NCBI GenBank assembly: GCA_964639965.1 | Contig: CAZXGI010000005.1 | Span: 8,524 to 72,523, forward strand | From: TMED23 sp964639965 | GTDB lineage: Bacteria > Pseudomonadota > Alphaproteobacteria > Rhodospirillales > UBA2165 | DNA length: 64,000 nt | Direction of reading: 5' to 3' | Shown: positions 54,353-63,993 of the stretch, one piece after another | Position numbering within the stretch: position 1 is the stretch's first letter | How the letters are laid out: each line of letters starts with the position of its first letter | Position numbers and translations under genes: made by a program | The notes under the pieces: model-generated | Told to the model about the DNA's origin: nothing | Seen by the model: the letters and a program-made list of their open reading frames with translations, nothing else | Databases searched by the model: none

Positions 54353-57088
54353 TTATAACGCTCCGTGGCAATGTTTAAATTTTTTGCCAGATTCACAGGG
54401 GCAGGCACTGTTGCGGCCGACTTTACCCCATGTTGATGGGTCTTCGGGGTCAATGATATCGGCACTTTCTCGAAGAAGTATTGGTGATGAAGCGATCTCA
54501 TTTTCATTCATGTTTTCGTATTCACTTTCTCCAAAATGGCCGGCATAATTTGGGTCTTGGCTAATTTCAAAAGTTTCCGAACCCGTCGTCTGACCAATTT
54601 CACTCGGGTCAGTTAGCTGTATTTCCATTTGAGCTAGTATAGTTGTAATACGTTCATCCAACTCTCTCAGCATTCCGTTAAACATATCAAAAGCTTCACC
54701 CTTATATTCATTGAGTGGATCTTTCTGTCCGTAAGCTCGAAGACCAATTCCCTGACGTAGATGATCAAGTGCTAATAGGTGTTCTTTCCAAACTTGATCC
54801 AAAACTTGCAGGAGTAGGTTTTTCTCAACTTCTCGCATTACATCGAGGCCCCAATTTGCAGCTTTTTCGGCCATTTTCTTATTTGTAGCCTCTATTATAC
54901 GCTCAAGAATTTGTTCATCTGCGACGCCTTCTTCTTTGGCCCATTCATCTACTGGAAGATCAAGTCCAAAAATCCGCATACCTTCTTCGTGTAGCCCTGC
55001 TGTATCCCATTGTTCTTGGTACGCTTTCTCTGGAATACAGTTGGCCACAAGACTTTGAATAACATTATGCCGCATATCTGTTATTGTGGCTGACACATCC
55101 TCACTATCCATCAATTCTTTGCGTTGTTCGTAGATGACTTTACGTTGGTCATTCATTACATCGTCAAATTTAAGTAAATTTTTTCTTATATCAAAATTTC
55201 TTGCTTCGACTTTTTGTTGTGCTTTTTCCAAAGCTTTATTTATCCACGGATGGACAATCGCTTCGCCTTCCTCTAGACCCAACTTTTTTAGCATGCCATC
55301 CATTCGCTCAGAACCGAATATTCGCATCAAATCATCCTCAAGCGAAAGATAGAATTTTGAACCGCCTGGATCACCTTGACGGCCTGATCGACCACGTAAT
55401 TGATTGTCTATTCTGCGACTTTCATGACGCTCCGTTCCTATTATGTATAATCCTCCGGCCGCTTTTACTATTTCTTTGTCTGCAGCAACCTTTGCTCGTA
55501 GTAATTTCTCCATTTCAAGTTGTTTATCTTTATTGGCTTCTTTTTCTTGTTGTTGTTTGATTAGCATATCAATATTACCGCCGAGTTGGATATCTGTACC
55601 CCGACCTGCCATATTTGTTGCAATGGTGACTGCGCGAGGAGCACCGGCTTGAGCGATGATAAGGGCTTCTTGCTCGTGAAAACGTGCGTTAAGGACCTTA
55701 TGTTCAATTTTTTCTTTCTTAAGCAGAGCTGAAATTTCTTCAGACTTCTCTATGCTGACTGTGCCCACGAGAACGGGCTGATCCCGGTTCTGGCATTCTT
55801 TAATCATTTCCAAAATTCCCTGATGTTTTTCAGCTGAGGTCCGGTAGACTTCATCATCGCTGTCTATCCTTATGCAGGGTTCATTTGTGGGAACTTCAGA
55901 TGCTTCGAGTTTATAAATTTCAGCAAACTCACCCGCTTCTGTCATGGCTGTGCCCGTCATACCAGCAAGCTTAGGGTACATCCGGAAATAGTTTTGGTAG
56001 GTGATTGATGCTAAGGTCTGATTTTCATTTTCAACTTCCACCCCCTCTTTGGCTTCAAGAGCTTGGTGCAAGCCTTCTGAAAAACGCCGACCTTCCATCA
56101 TCCTGCCAGTAAATTCATCGACAATCACTACTTGTCCATCATGTATAATATAATCAGTATCAATCTCAAATAATTTGTGTGCTTTAAGAGCCTGATTAAC
56201 ATGATGAACTAAAGCAATATTGGTATATTCATAAAGGCCTCCCTCGGATAGGAGACCGGCCTCTCTTAGCAATTCTTCAATATGTTCATTTCCAGTATCG
56301 GTCAATGTAACCGCTTTAACTTTTTCATCTTTTTCATAATCTTCAGGCACTAAACTTGGAATAATTTTGTCAACAAGGTTATAAAGTTCAGATGAATCTT
56401 CAGACGCCCCAGAAATTATCAGAGGAGTTCGAGCTTCATCTATCAAAATAGAGTCAACTTCATCTACAATTGCAAAGTTGAAGGGTCGTTGAACCATTTC
56501 TTCTAGTGCAAATTTCATATTGTCTCTTAGATAGTCAAATCCAAACTCACTATTAGTACCATAGGTTATGTCACACCTATAGGCTTCAGCACGTTCATCT
56601 TCTGTCATATTTGGAATAATACATCCTACGCTAAGCCCGAGCATATCGTATATTTTACCCATCCATTCAGCATCCCGGGGGGCCAGGTAATCATTGACTG
56701 TTACGATGTGTACGCCCTTTCCTTCAATAGCATTCAGATAAACAGCCATTGTTGAGGTTAATGTTTTTCCCTCGCCCGTTTTCATTTCAGCTATCATACC
56801 CCGATGAAGTATGATGGCTCCTATGATTTGGACATCGTAAGGACGCTCTCCTAAAGAACGTTTTGCAGCTTCTCGCACCGTTGCAAAAGCATATGGTAAT
56901 ATATCGTCAAGTGTTTCACCCTTTTCAAGGCGTTTTCTTAGGTTGTTTGTGCAGCCTCGTAATTCTCCGTCACTCAGATCATTTACTGATGATTCAAGCG
57001 AATTGACTTGCTCTACAATAGCACCTAGTCCGCGAACGAAACGGTCATTCGCTGATCCGAAAAGTCGCCGGGCAATAGCATCAAACAT
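54353..57088 (-). CDS. secA: Preprotein translocase ATPase SecA
   Basis: The 911-residue motor pushes unfolded preproteins through SecYEG. Walker A MKTGEGKTLTS near residue 103, the DEVDSILIDEARTP segment and the SRRIDNQLRGRSGRQGDPG motif are conserved. The C-terminus ends with the zinc-binding SEC-C motif CPCESGKKFKHCHG, used to bind SecB. The length is normal. Confidence 0.98.
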   Translation of the reverse strand: MFDAIARRLFGSANDRFVRGLGAIVEQVNSLESSVNDLSDGELRGCTNNLRKRLEKGETLDDILPYAFATVREAAKRSLGERPYDVQIIGAIILHRGMIAEMKTGEGKTLTSTMAVYLNAIEGKGVHIVTVNDYLAPRDAEWMGKIYDMLGLSVGCIIPNMTEDERAEAYRCDITYGTNSEFGFDYLRDNMKFALEEMVQRPFNFAIVDEVDSILIDEARTPLIISGASEDSSELYNLVDKIIPSLVPEDYEKDEKVKAVTLTDTGNEHIEELLREAGLLSEGGLYEYTNIALVHHVNQALKAHKLFEIDTDYIIHDGQVVIVDEFTGRMMEGRRFSEGLHQALEAKEGVEVENENQTLASITYQNYFRMYPKLAGMTGTAMTEAGEFAEIYKLEASEVPTNEPCIRIDSDDEVYRTSAEKHQGILEMIKECQNRDQPVLVGTVSIEKSEEISALLKKEKIEHKVLNARFHEQEALIIAQAGAPRAVTIATNMAGRGTDIQLGGNIDMLIKQQQEKEANKDKQLEMEKLLRAKVAADKEIVKAAGGLYIIGTERHESRRIDNQLRGRSGRQGDPGGSKFYLSLEDDLMRIFGSERMDGMLKKLGLEEGEAIVHPWINKALEKAQQKVEARNFDIRKNLLKFDDVMNDQRKVIYEQRKELMDSEDVSATITDMRHNVIQSLVANCIPEKAYQEQWDTAGLHEEGMRIFGLDLPVDEWAKEEGVADEQILERIIEATNKKMAEKAANWGLDVMREVEKNLLLQVLDQVWKEHLLALDHLRQGIGLRAYGQKDPLNEYKGEAFDMFNGMLRELDERITTILAQMEIQLTDPSEIGQTTGSETFEISQDPNYAGHFGESEYENMNENEIASSPILLRESADIIDPEDPSTWGKVGRNSACPCESGKKFKHCHGAL

Positions 57089-57352
57089 TCGTTTTCCTAT
57101 TTAAATTTAACTTCTAATTAGACCCGAGCTTGAAAAATTCAACCAAACTGCCAACCTAATTTATATTTCTTTCGAAACCGGAGCACAGGGATAGAACTCT
57201 GTTCTCCATCTGTCAACGATTGTAAATGTAAAAAAAAACTTGTGCCATTTTAATACATCATGGAATTTGAATGTTTTATGGATAGTATGATGCCTTTTAA
57301 TAATATAGTAATACTGAGGTGAAAAATCTGTCCAAACATTAAGAGGTTATAG

Positions 57353-58219
57353 ATGAACAAATTTGGCTCGACACTGGTAAAAATTGTTTTTAGAGTTCAA
57401 GAAATAAAATTCGGCTTTCTCTTTATAATCTTTTTATCCGTAGTTGCCCTCCAAGAGGTTCAAGCAGGTGATTTAAACCCTAATCCGGTTATTGCGTCAG
57501 TCAATAACTTTAAGTTTTACAAATCAGATATTGAGCATGCACGTAAACGGCTACCAAGAGAAGCGCAGCAGTACTCAGATGCTGCAATTTATGAACATTT
57601 GCGCAAGAACTTGATTGATACGCATCTTTTGATATCTGCTGCACGAAAGGAGGGGTTTGATAAAAGAACTGAAATAGTTAACAAGGTAAGACGCTTTGAG
57701 GGTCGAGTTCTTCATCAGGCCTATCTCGATAATCAAATTACTGGATTGTTAATAGAAGAACGGCTAAAAGAACGTTATTTAATTTATCTCAAGTCTAGCT
57801 CTTCTACTGAGGAAATTCGAGCGAGACATATTCTCCTTCAAACCCGAGAGCAAGCTATAGAAGTAATACGGGAATTAAAGAGTGGGAAGGATTTTGACAA
57901 GCTAGCAAGAAAGATTTCGACCGGTCCATCTGCTAAGCTAGGCGGTGATTTAGGTTATTTTACTCGAGAACAAATGGTTTCTTCATTTTCTGATGTTGCA
58001 TTTTCTACTTCGATAGGACAATTCACTTCCGAACCCGTTAAGACCGAATTCGGCTGGCATATTATCAAAGTTGAGGACAAAAGATCTCTGAAGCAAAAGT
58101 CTTTTGAGCAAATGAAAACGCTGTTACGTGAAAAAATAATAAATGAACATTTGAACTCAGTGATTTCAAAACTTCGAAAGTCAGCTAAAATTAAAGTATT
58201 TGGTCCAGATGGAAAATAA
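57353..58219 (+). CDS. Periplasmic PpiC-type peptidyl-prolyl isomerase
   Basis: The 288-residue protein has a signal-like hydrophobic segment (about residues 19-36, ending VQAG), a SurA/PrsA-like N-terminal chaperone part, and a parvulin domain (about 155-250) with RARHILLQTREQA, GGDLGYFTREQMV and KTEFGWHIIKVEDK. It should help folding of secreted or outer-membrane proteins. It is divergent from secA across 264 bp. Confidence 0.9.
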   Translation: MNKFGSTLVKIVFRVQEIKFGFLFIIFLSVVALQEVQAGDLNPNPVIASVNNFKFYKSDIEHARKRLPREAQQYSDAAIYEHLRKNLIDTHLLISAARKEGFDKRTEIVNKVRRFEGRVLHQAYLDNQITGLLIEERLKERYLIYLKSSSSTEEIRARHILLQTREQAIEVIRELKSGKDFDKLARKISTGPSAKLGGDLGYFTREQMVSSFSDVAFSTSIGQFTSEPVKTEFGWHIIKVEDKRSLKQKSFEQMKTLLREKIINEHLNSVISKLRKSAKIKVFGPDGK

Positions 58220-58287
58220 TTATAGCGGTTATCTCGATATAAGTTTAAAAGAGGTGCCCAGTTCAGTATATTTTGTCGAGAAGTAAA

Positions 58288-59514
58288 ATGGTTAGTAAAT
58301 CCCCTTTAGCGCCGAAAAGTTTCCCGGATATTCCTGCTATTCCAGGAATTCAAATCTCGACGGGAGCCTGTGGAGTGAGGTATTCACGGAAGACGGATTT
58401 ATTATTAGTTGTCCTATCCGAGGAAACTCAGGTAGCTGGGGTTTTTACAAAATCAAAGACGGCTGCAGCGCCTATAGATTGGTGCAGGAAATGCCTTAGA
58501 AGTGGCAACGTCCGTGCTCTTGTAGCTAATTCTGGTAACGCCAATGCATTTACTGGAAGCTCCGGTGTTGCTGCTGTTGAGCGGATCGCTTCGCGGACGT
58601 CACAAATTATTGGTTGTTTGCAAGATGACGTTTTCGTTGCCTCGACTGGTGTAATAGGAGAAGCATTACCTGACCATAAAATCACGGATGCACTGGAGAG
58701 TTTATACAATAGTTCTGGTTCGGACTGGAAAACAGCTGCTCAAGCCATTGGCACGACCGATACCTTTCCGAAAGGTTCTTGCAAGAAAGTTAAAATTGGG
58801 GAGACGGAAGTAATAATTGGCGGGATAGCAAAGGGTTCCGGCATGATAGCCCCAGATATGGCAACGATGCTAGCTTTTGTATTTACAGATGCTAAAATTC
58901 CGAATGATATACTGCAACAATTGTTATCCAAATCCGTTGACCGAAGTTTCAACTCCATTACCGTGGATTCAGATACATCTACCAACGATACTGTTTTGTT
59001 ATTTGCAACAGGTCAAACTATCCATGAGGAGATTTCGAGCGTTGAAGACAAGAATTTAGAGGCTTTTGTTGAAGCATTGGAATTAATCATGATTGATCTC
59101 GCACAACAGATCGTGAGAGATGGTGAGGGCGCCACGAAATTTATAAAAATCAAGGTTTCTGGTGCCTTTAACGATGATTCCGCGCGTAAGATTGGTCTTT
59201 CTATTGCGAACTCCCCTTTGGTTAAAACTGCAATTGCAGGTGAGGATGCAAATTGGGGAAGAATAGTGATGGCGGTTGGAAAATCTGGCGAACGCGCTGA
59301 TAGGGATAAACTTTGTATTTCTGTTGGTGGTATTGAAGTCGCATCATTAGGCCAAGTTGTTGAGAATTATGATGAAGCTCCGGTTGCAGCGCATATGCGA
59401 AGTGAAGAAATTGATATTGATGTAGATGTTGGCATTGGCGCTGGCGTAGCTTCAGTATGGACTTGTGATCTCACCCATAAATATATTTCAATCAATGCCG
59501 ATTACCGGACCTGA
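58288..59514 (+). CDS. argJ: Glutamate N-acetyltransferase / ornithine acetyltransferase
   Basis: The 408-residue enzyme recycles the acetyl group in arginine synthesis. It self-cleaves before the threonine nucleophile in MIAPDMATMLAFVFTDA to give alpha and beta chains. The start is set at the ATG at 58288; a TTG 15 bp upstream is in frame. Its 3' end overlaps the next gene. Upstream lies the PpiC gene on the same strand, 68 bp away. Confidence 0.96.
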   Translation: MVSKSPLAPKSFPDIPAIPGIQISTGACGVRYSRKTDLLLVVLSEETQVAGVFTKSKTAAAPIDWCRKCLRSGNVRALVANSGNANAFTGSSGVAAVERIASRTSQIIGCLQDDVFVASTGVIGEALPDHKITDALESLYNSSGSDWKTAAQAIGTTDTFPKGSCKKVKIGETEVIIGGIAKGSGMIAPDMATMLAFVFTDAKIPNDILQQLLSKSVDRSFNSITVDSDTSTNDTVLLFATGQTIHEEISSVEDKNLEAFVEALELIMIDLAQQIVRDGEGATKFIKIKVSGAFNDDSARKIGLSIANSPLVKTAIAGEDANWGRIVMAVGKSGERADRDKLCISVGGIEVASLGQVVENYDEAPVAAHMRSEEIDIDVDVGIGAGVASVWTCDLTHKYISINADYRT

Positions 59515-59956
59515 TCCTAAATGCCTCGACGCAAAAGGGCGAAAGGGTCGATTAAATACTCCAGTGGTGCCTGTTGTAGCAGTCGCCCTCATTGATATTG
59601 ATGATCGAATTCTTTTAGCTCAGCGCCCTGAGGGAAAGCCAATGGGAGGTCTATGGGAATTCCCGGGTGGCAAAGTTGAAGAGGGAGAGACTTCTGAATT
59701 AGCCTTGATTAGAGAACTCAAAGAAGAACTGGGAATTGATATCACCGAAAATTGCCTTGCGCCATTTTCTTTTGTTACGCATGCCTATGATGACTTTAAT
59801 CTTTTAATGCTGCTTTATATCTGCAGGGTTTGGAGAGGTATTCCGACCTCTCTAGAAAGCCAAAACCTAAAATGGGTAAGACTTGAGAAATTTGAAACTT
59901 ATAAAATGCCACCGGCAGATTTACCCTTAGTAGCAATGTTAAAAGAATTTCTATAG
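59495..59956 (+). CDS. mutT: MutT-type Nudix hydrolase (8-oxo-dGTP diphosphatase)
   Basis: The 153-residue enzyme has a complete Nudix box, G-x5-E-x7-REL-x-EEL-G (GGKVEEGETSELALIRELKEELG), preceded by the MutT-typical PMGGLWEFPGGK. It sanitises oxidised nucleotides. The start is set at the ATG at 59495, overlapping argJ by 20 bp; a GTG at 59465 is an alternative. argJ-mutT is a frequent alphaproteobacterial order. Confidence 0.93.
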   Translation: MPITGPDPKCLDAKGRKGRLNTPVVPVVAVALIDIDDRILLAQRPEGKPMGGLWEFPGGKVEEGETSELALIRELKEELGIDITENCLAPFSFVTHAYDDFNLLMLLYICRVWRGIPTSLESQNLKWVRLEKFETYKMPPADLPLVAMLKEFL

Positions 59957-60604
59957 ATGAAATTGAATTTGTTGATTGATTTAGATGGTACACTTACTGA
60001 TCCCAGGTTAGGAATTATCCGGAGTGTGCAATATGCTTTAAAAAAGTTGGGGCAGAAAGTTCCAGAGGCGAGTGGTCTAATATGGATGATAGGACCACCA
60101 TTGAAAGATTCATTTGAGATTCTTTTGAAAGGCAGTGATTTAAGTCCAAATGAAGCAATTCGGATATTTCGCGAGCGTTTTAGCGATGTTGGTATTTTTG
60201 AGAACCAAATTTACGATGGTGTTGTTGAGTTACTTAATGAACAATCTACCGTGAATAAACGCTTGTTCATAGCTTCTACCAAACCTTCTGTTTATATTGA
60301 TAGAATACTTGAATATTTTGATATTAAGCATTTTTTTGAAGGGGCATATGGTTCGGAACTAAATGGTAAATGGTCGAATAAAGAAGAATTATTATGTCAT
60401 ATACTTGCAGAACTTAGACTTAATCTAGATGAAACCCTTATGATTGGCGACCGGAAGCAGGATATAGAAGCCGCTAAATTTGTTGGTATAAAATCTGTTT
60501 GGGTCGGCTATGGCTTTGGTGATGAAATAGAAAGAGAAAACGCTGAACCTGATTATGTCTGTGATTCAATTAACGATTTGCGTATTTTGTTAAAAACGAT
60601 CTAG
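59957..60604 (+). CDS. HAD-family phosphatase (phosphoglycolate phosphatase-like)
   Basis: The 215-residue protein has the HAD motifs: I DLDGTLTD with nucleophile D8 and general base D10, II in IASTKP and the metal-binding GDRKQDI. The helical cap between residues 15 and 80 suits the Gph/YjjG-like small phosphatases. It starts directly after the mutT stop and is likely cotranscribed. The substrate is unknown. Confidence 0.87.
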   Translation: MKLNLLIDLDGTLTDPRLGIIRSVQYALKKLGQKVPEASGLIWMIGPPLKDSFEILLKGSDLSPNEAIRIFRERFSDVGIFENQIYDGVVELLNEQSTVNKRLFIASTKPSVYIDRILEYFDIKHFFEGAYGSELNGKWSNKEELLCHILAELRLNLDETLMIGDRKQDIEAAKFVGIKSVWVGYGFGDEIERENAEPDYVCDSINDLRILLKTI

Positions 60605-60661
60605 CCTTGCTTTTCTCTATTATTTCAGCCATTTTTTATTTTTAACTCGCAGAATTACATT

Positions 60662-61453
60662 ATGTCAGAAAATAACATAGTGACAGCATGCTGTCTCATA
60701 ATTGGAAATGAAGTGCTATCTGGCCGAACTAAGGATGCTAATTTAGGCTGGCTTGCTGAACGATTGACAGACATGGGGATAAGAATGGCAGAGGCTCGAG
60801 TTATCCCAGATGTTGAAGATGTTATTATTGAAGCCGTAAATGAAGTCAGGGGAAAGTACACTTATGTATTTACGACTGGAGGGATTGGACCGACCCACGA
60901 TGATATTACTTCCCTTTGTGTTGCCAAAGCGTTTGGTGTTGAAATTCATAGGCACCCAAGGGCAAAGGAACTATTAGAAAGTTATATTCCCCCAGAACGT
61001 CTTAATGAGGCCAGATTGAAAATGGCTGATGTCCCGTTAGGGTCTACGCTTATAGAGAATCCTGTAAGCAAGGCACCTGGGTTTCAAATGGAAAATGTTT
61101 ACGTAATGGCCGGAGTTCCATCGATTATGAGAGCCATGTTTGACGAATTGGCTCAAGGTTTGGTGGGTGGAAAAAAGATGAATTCTATCGCTGTGGCTTC
61201 GTATCTTCCGGAAGGTGCAGTTGCGGCGTCGTTAAGTGCAATTCAAGATCAACACCCAAGTATTGAGATTGGTAGCTACCCTTTTTTCCGTGACGGTCAT
61301 TTTGGTTGTACGTTAATTTCGAGAGGAACTGATATAGCAGAGCTTGAAGCCGTGGCAGAGAAGGTGCGGCAGATGATAAGAGATCTTGATGGAGAGCCAA
61401 TAGATGAAGATATGATCACTCCAGCTGATGCTAGTACAGGAAAAGATTATTGA
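60662..61453 (+). CDS. CinA-like/MoaB-type molybdopterin-binding protein
   Basis: The 263-residue protein matches the N-terminal CinA domain (MoCF_biosynth): IIGNEVLSGRTKDAN near residue 14 and FTTGGIGPTHDD near residue 70. It lacks the C-terminal nicotinamide-nucleotide amidase domain of full-length CinA. Such short forms may be ADP-ribose or nucleotide pyrophosphatases. The role is uncertain. Confidence 0.88.
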   Translation: MSENNIVTACCLIIGNEVLSGRTKDANLGWLAERLTDMGIRMAEARVIPDVEDVIIEAVNEVRGKYTYVFTTGGIGPTHDDITSLCVAKAFGVEIHRHPRAKELLESYIPPERLNEARLKMADVPLGSTLIENPVSKAPGFQMENVYVMAGVPSIMRAMFDELAQGLVGGKKMNSIAVASYLPEGAVAASLSAIQDQHPSIEIGSYPFFRDGHFGCTLISRGTDIAELEAVAEKVRQMIRDLDGEPIDEDMITPADASTGKDY

Positions 61454-61457
61454 AACC

Positions 61458-61485
61458 ATGATTAATCCGTTAACAGATTAATCAT
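61458..61485. terminator. Inverted repeat after the CinA-like gene
   Basis: ATGATTAATC (61458-61467) and GATTAATCAT (61476-61485) pair perfectly over 10 bp around an 8-base loop. It starts 5 bp past the stop. T-content downstream is poor, so it is a weak terminator candidate. Confidence 0.45.
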
Positions 61486-61543
61486 ACACAAATTTGAATT
61501 CTGTCGACCTTTGTAGAGCAATAAGTTAAAATTTAGTGCAGCC

Positions 61544-62398
61544 ATGCAAAAGTTATTTGACCCTCAGAAACTTGAAAATTATTTAAGAGAAGGATCCCGA
61601 AGTGTAGATGGTTATCTGCAATCTGGTTCAGCCTCGATAATTTGTTCCATTTTTGATATTCAAGATGAATTAAAAATTTTGGGTAACATTGCTGAAATTG
61701 GTGTCTTTCACGGTAAGCTTTTGATCCTACTTTGTCATAGCTTACGAAATGGGGAAAATGTTTTTGCTATCGATCTTTTTAATACTCAACCAGATATACA
61801 AGGAATAAAAACCGAAGCTGACCATAATCGATTTAGCTCTGAGAATTTATTGTTTAATTTTTCTGAGAATAAAATCGATGCTGAATTATTTAATTTGGTT
61901 GTGGCTAATAGTCAGGATATGGTTGTCAGCGATTTGCTAAGAGAGTTTGGCGGTCCTAATATACGTTTGTTTAGCATTGATGGGGATCACTCACGAGATG
62001 GAGTGCGTCATGACCTAAATCTTGCTTCGGCCTCTTTAATTGACGGCGGTATTATTTTAGCCGATGATCTTTTTAATACCGTATGCCCAGCGCTCACAGA
62101 GGGTATTATTGATTTTTTTAGAGAAGATAACGATGGTCTCCTAGAACCTATCGCAATTGTTGCAGCTAACGGTCCAGTTCACACAGGTTCAAATAAACTT
62201 GTGATAACAGATTCAAAATATTCTCTACGATATAAAGCGTATTTGCAATTACTTAACCGTACAAATTATAGCCACACAGATCAGTTTTTAGGTTTCCCGC
62301 ATGTTCTAATATTTGATTTCAAAGAAACGCCCGTGCGTCACCCTCTCGATAATAATGTTCGGCGCGCAGTCGCCGAATTTCTAAACAACGAATCTTAG
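61544..62398 (+). CDS. TylF/Methyltransf_24-type SAM methyltransferase
   Basis: The 284-residue protein has motif I GNIAEIGVFHGKLLI near residue 55, an acidic NVFAIDLF strand and the metal-site-like FSIDGDHSRDGVRHDL with a following ILADDLFN, characteristic of the TylF/CmcI type. It would modify a sugar or small molecule. It precedes a glycosyltransferase by 4 bp, so a joint role in sugar or glycan modification is likely. Confidence 0.8.
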   Translation: MQKLFDPQKLENYLREGSRSVDGYLQSGSASIICSIFDIQDELKILGNIAEIGVFHGKLLILLCHSLRNGENVFAIDLFNTQPDIQGIKTEADHNRFSSENLLFNFSENKIDAELFNLVVANSQDMVVSDLLREFGGPNIRLFSIDGDHSRDGVRHDLNLASASLIDGGIILADDLFNTVCPALTEGIIDFFREDNDGLLEPIAIVAANGPVHTGSNKLVITDSKYSLRYKAYLQLLNRTNYSHTDQFLGFPHVLIFDFKETPVRHPLDNNVRRAVAEFLNNES

Positions 62399-62402
62399 GT
62401 TT

Positions 62403-63446
62403 ATGGATCTTAGTATTATCATATCCACACGAAATCGGGCGCAATCACTGGCTAAATCCTTGGAATCAATCACACAGTTAAATATTTCCTTTGATCGGAT
62501 AGAAGTGCTTGTTGCAGATAATGGTTCTAGCGATGCAACATCAAGTGTTTGCCACGTATACGGCAAGGTTTTCCCTAATTTTCGATATATATACGATGAT
62601 CGACCTGGCCAATTGGTTGGCTGGCATTGCGCTTTGCCGGAAGCTAGGTCGGATATCCTTGCCTTTATTGATGATGATGTGCGTTTGATGCCAAATTGGG
62701 CAAAATGTGTCCTGGAGAGTTTTGAAACACCAGAAGTGGGTATTGCAACGGGTCGGATTATTCCCGAATTTGAAGAGAGGCCGCCGAATTGGCAAAGTAA
62801 TATGTTGCTCAAAAATGATCTAGGTATTTGGTCTGCGCTATGGGGAATGCTTGATTTTGGAGCAAAGGTAAGAGAAATACCTGCAGATTTTGTTTGGGGA
62901 AGTAATTTTCTTATCCGGCGCGAAGTGTTTATTGAAGCAGGTGGTTTTCATCCTGGAGGTATGCCGAGAGAATTGTTTCATTTCACCGGTGATGGGGATG
63001 TTGGCTTAAGTAGAATCGTGGCTAAAACTGGTTTGAAAGCATTATATCATCCTGAAGCAGCTGTAGCCCATCATTTGCCGGCGATTAGAAATTCCAGGAC
63101 CGCTGAAGTTAGGCACTGGATTTTTGGGGAGGGATTAGTGACTTCTTATGTATTGATGCGTAAGCTAGCTAATGCACATCCGACATTAGCTACGGCAGAT
63201 TTGGCTGATTTGGTTGCTGAAACAATTTCGACCGCAGAAATCACGAATATAGGTAGAGGTTATTTGGTCGGAGATGCCAAAATTCCTGAAGACCTCAGTC
63301 AGTTGATCAAAACCAGCGGAGCGGAAGGCTTCAAATTTCATCAAGATGTTTTTAAAAACGATCCGCTTTTTCGGGACTGGGTTTTACAACCGAATTATCT
63401 TGATATAGATGCTTGTTATAATCATCCAAAATTGCAAATGAGTTGA
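62403..63446 (+). CDS. Family 2 glycosyltransferase
   Basis: The 347-residue protein is a GT-A glycosyltransferase: DLSIIISTRNRAQSL at the start, VLVADNGSSDAT, and the DxD-type FIDDDV near residue 95. The acceptor-side motif GDGDVGLSRIV near residue 200 follows a conserved WGSNFLIRREVF. The acceptor is unknown. It is paired with the methyltransferase 4 bp upstream. Confidence 0.88.
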   Translation: MDLSIIISTRNRAQSLAKSLESITQLNISFDRIEVLVADNGSSDATSSVCHVYGKVFPNFRYIYDDRPGQLVGWHCALPEARSDILAFIDDDVRLMPNWAKCVLESFETPEVGIATGRIIPEFEERPPNWQSNMLLKNDLGIWSALWGMLDFGAKVREIPADFVWGSNFLIRREVFIEAGGFHPGGMPRELFHFTGDGDVGLSRIVAKTGLKALYHPEAAVAHHLPAIRNSRTAEVRHWIFGEGLVTSYVLMRKLANAHPTLATADLADLVAETISTAEITNIGRGYLVGDAKIPEDLSQLIKTSGAEGFKFHQDVFKNDPLFRDWVLQPNYLDIDACYNHPKLQMS

Positions 63447-63704
63447 ACACGAACCAACGGCGTATTAACTCTAATTCATATTAATATTTTAGCTAACTAT
63501 ACTTACGACCATAATTATTATTTGAAAAATTTTAGTTTTTTATTTGAATGTTTTTACTACGGTTCTGATATTATGAGGTTAAAAGTATAAATTTCAGCAT
63601 AAGTCAGCAAGAGTTGAAGGAATAAAGCCAGTAATAATTTTTTCTCGCTACTATAAGAATCTCGGTTTTACATGTTTGATTTTGTATATTATGTACTAAA
63701 ACAA

Positions 63705-63993
63705 GCGGGCGTGGTGGAATTGGTAGACACGCAAGACTTAAATAAGTTGAGTGCCCTATTGGAAACGATAGGAGTAGAACTGTTCAAATTCGGGGAAACC
63801 TTTTAAATGGCAATCCCGAGCCAAGCCCATATGGGAAGGTGTAGAGACTTGACGGACAGGACCTAAATCAAGGGGATAGGGTCAAGAGAAAGTCCAGGCC
63901 ACAAACACTTTTTAGTGGCAGTGAAAGCTGTAGTTGGTAAGAAAATCTTGTTTACGTAAGTAAGTGCCGGTTCAAGTCCGGCCGCCCGCACCA
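63705..63993 (+). tRNA. tRNA-Leu(UAA) with a group I intron
   Basis: Exon 1 is 63705-63739 and exon 2 is 63942-63993, including an encoded CCA. The acceptor arms GCGGGCG and CGCCCGC pair, the T arm reads GCCGG-TTCAAGT-CCGGC, and the anticodon stem CAAGA/TCTTG closes a loop CTTAAAA with anticodon TAA. The intron interrupts the loop after the first anticodon base. A long variable arm (63951-63965) marks the leucine class. The mature tRNA is 87 nt. Confidence 0.95.
63740..63941 (+). mobile_element. Group I intron (subgroup IC3-like) in tRNA-Leu
   Basis: The 202-nt intron has the expected parts. P1 pairs exon CTT plus AA with TTGAG around a 5-base loop, giving a U-G at the 5' splice site. P2 is a 7-bp stem with a GAAA loop (63754-63771). 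The conserved core elements are seen: P (AATTCGGGGAAACC), Q (AATCCCGAGCC near 63812), R (GTGTAGAGACTTGACGG, 63839-63855) and S (AAGAGAAAGTCC, 63884-63895). P9 pairs GCCAC with GTGGC. It ends with the terminal G at 63941. No homing-endonuclease gene is present. Sequence and site match the tRNA-Leu introns of cyanobacteria and plastids. Confidence 0.93.
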
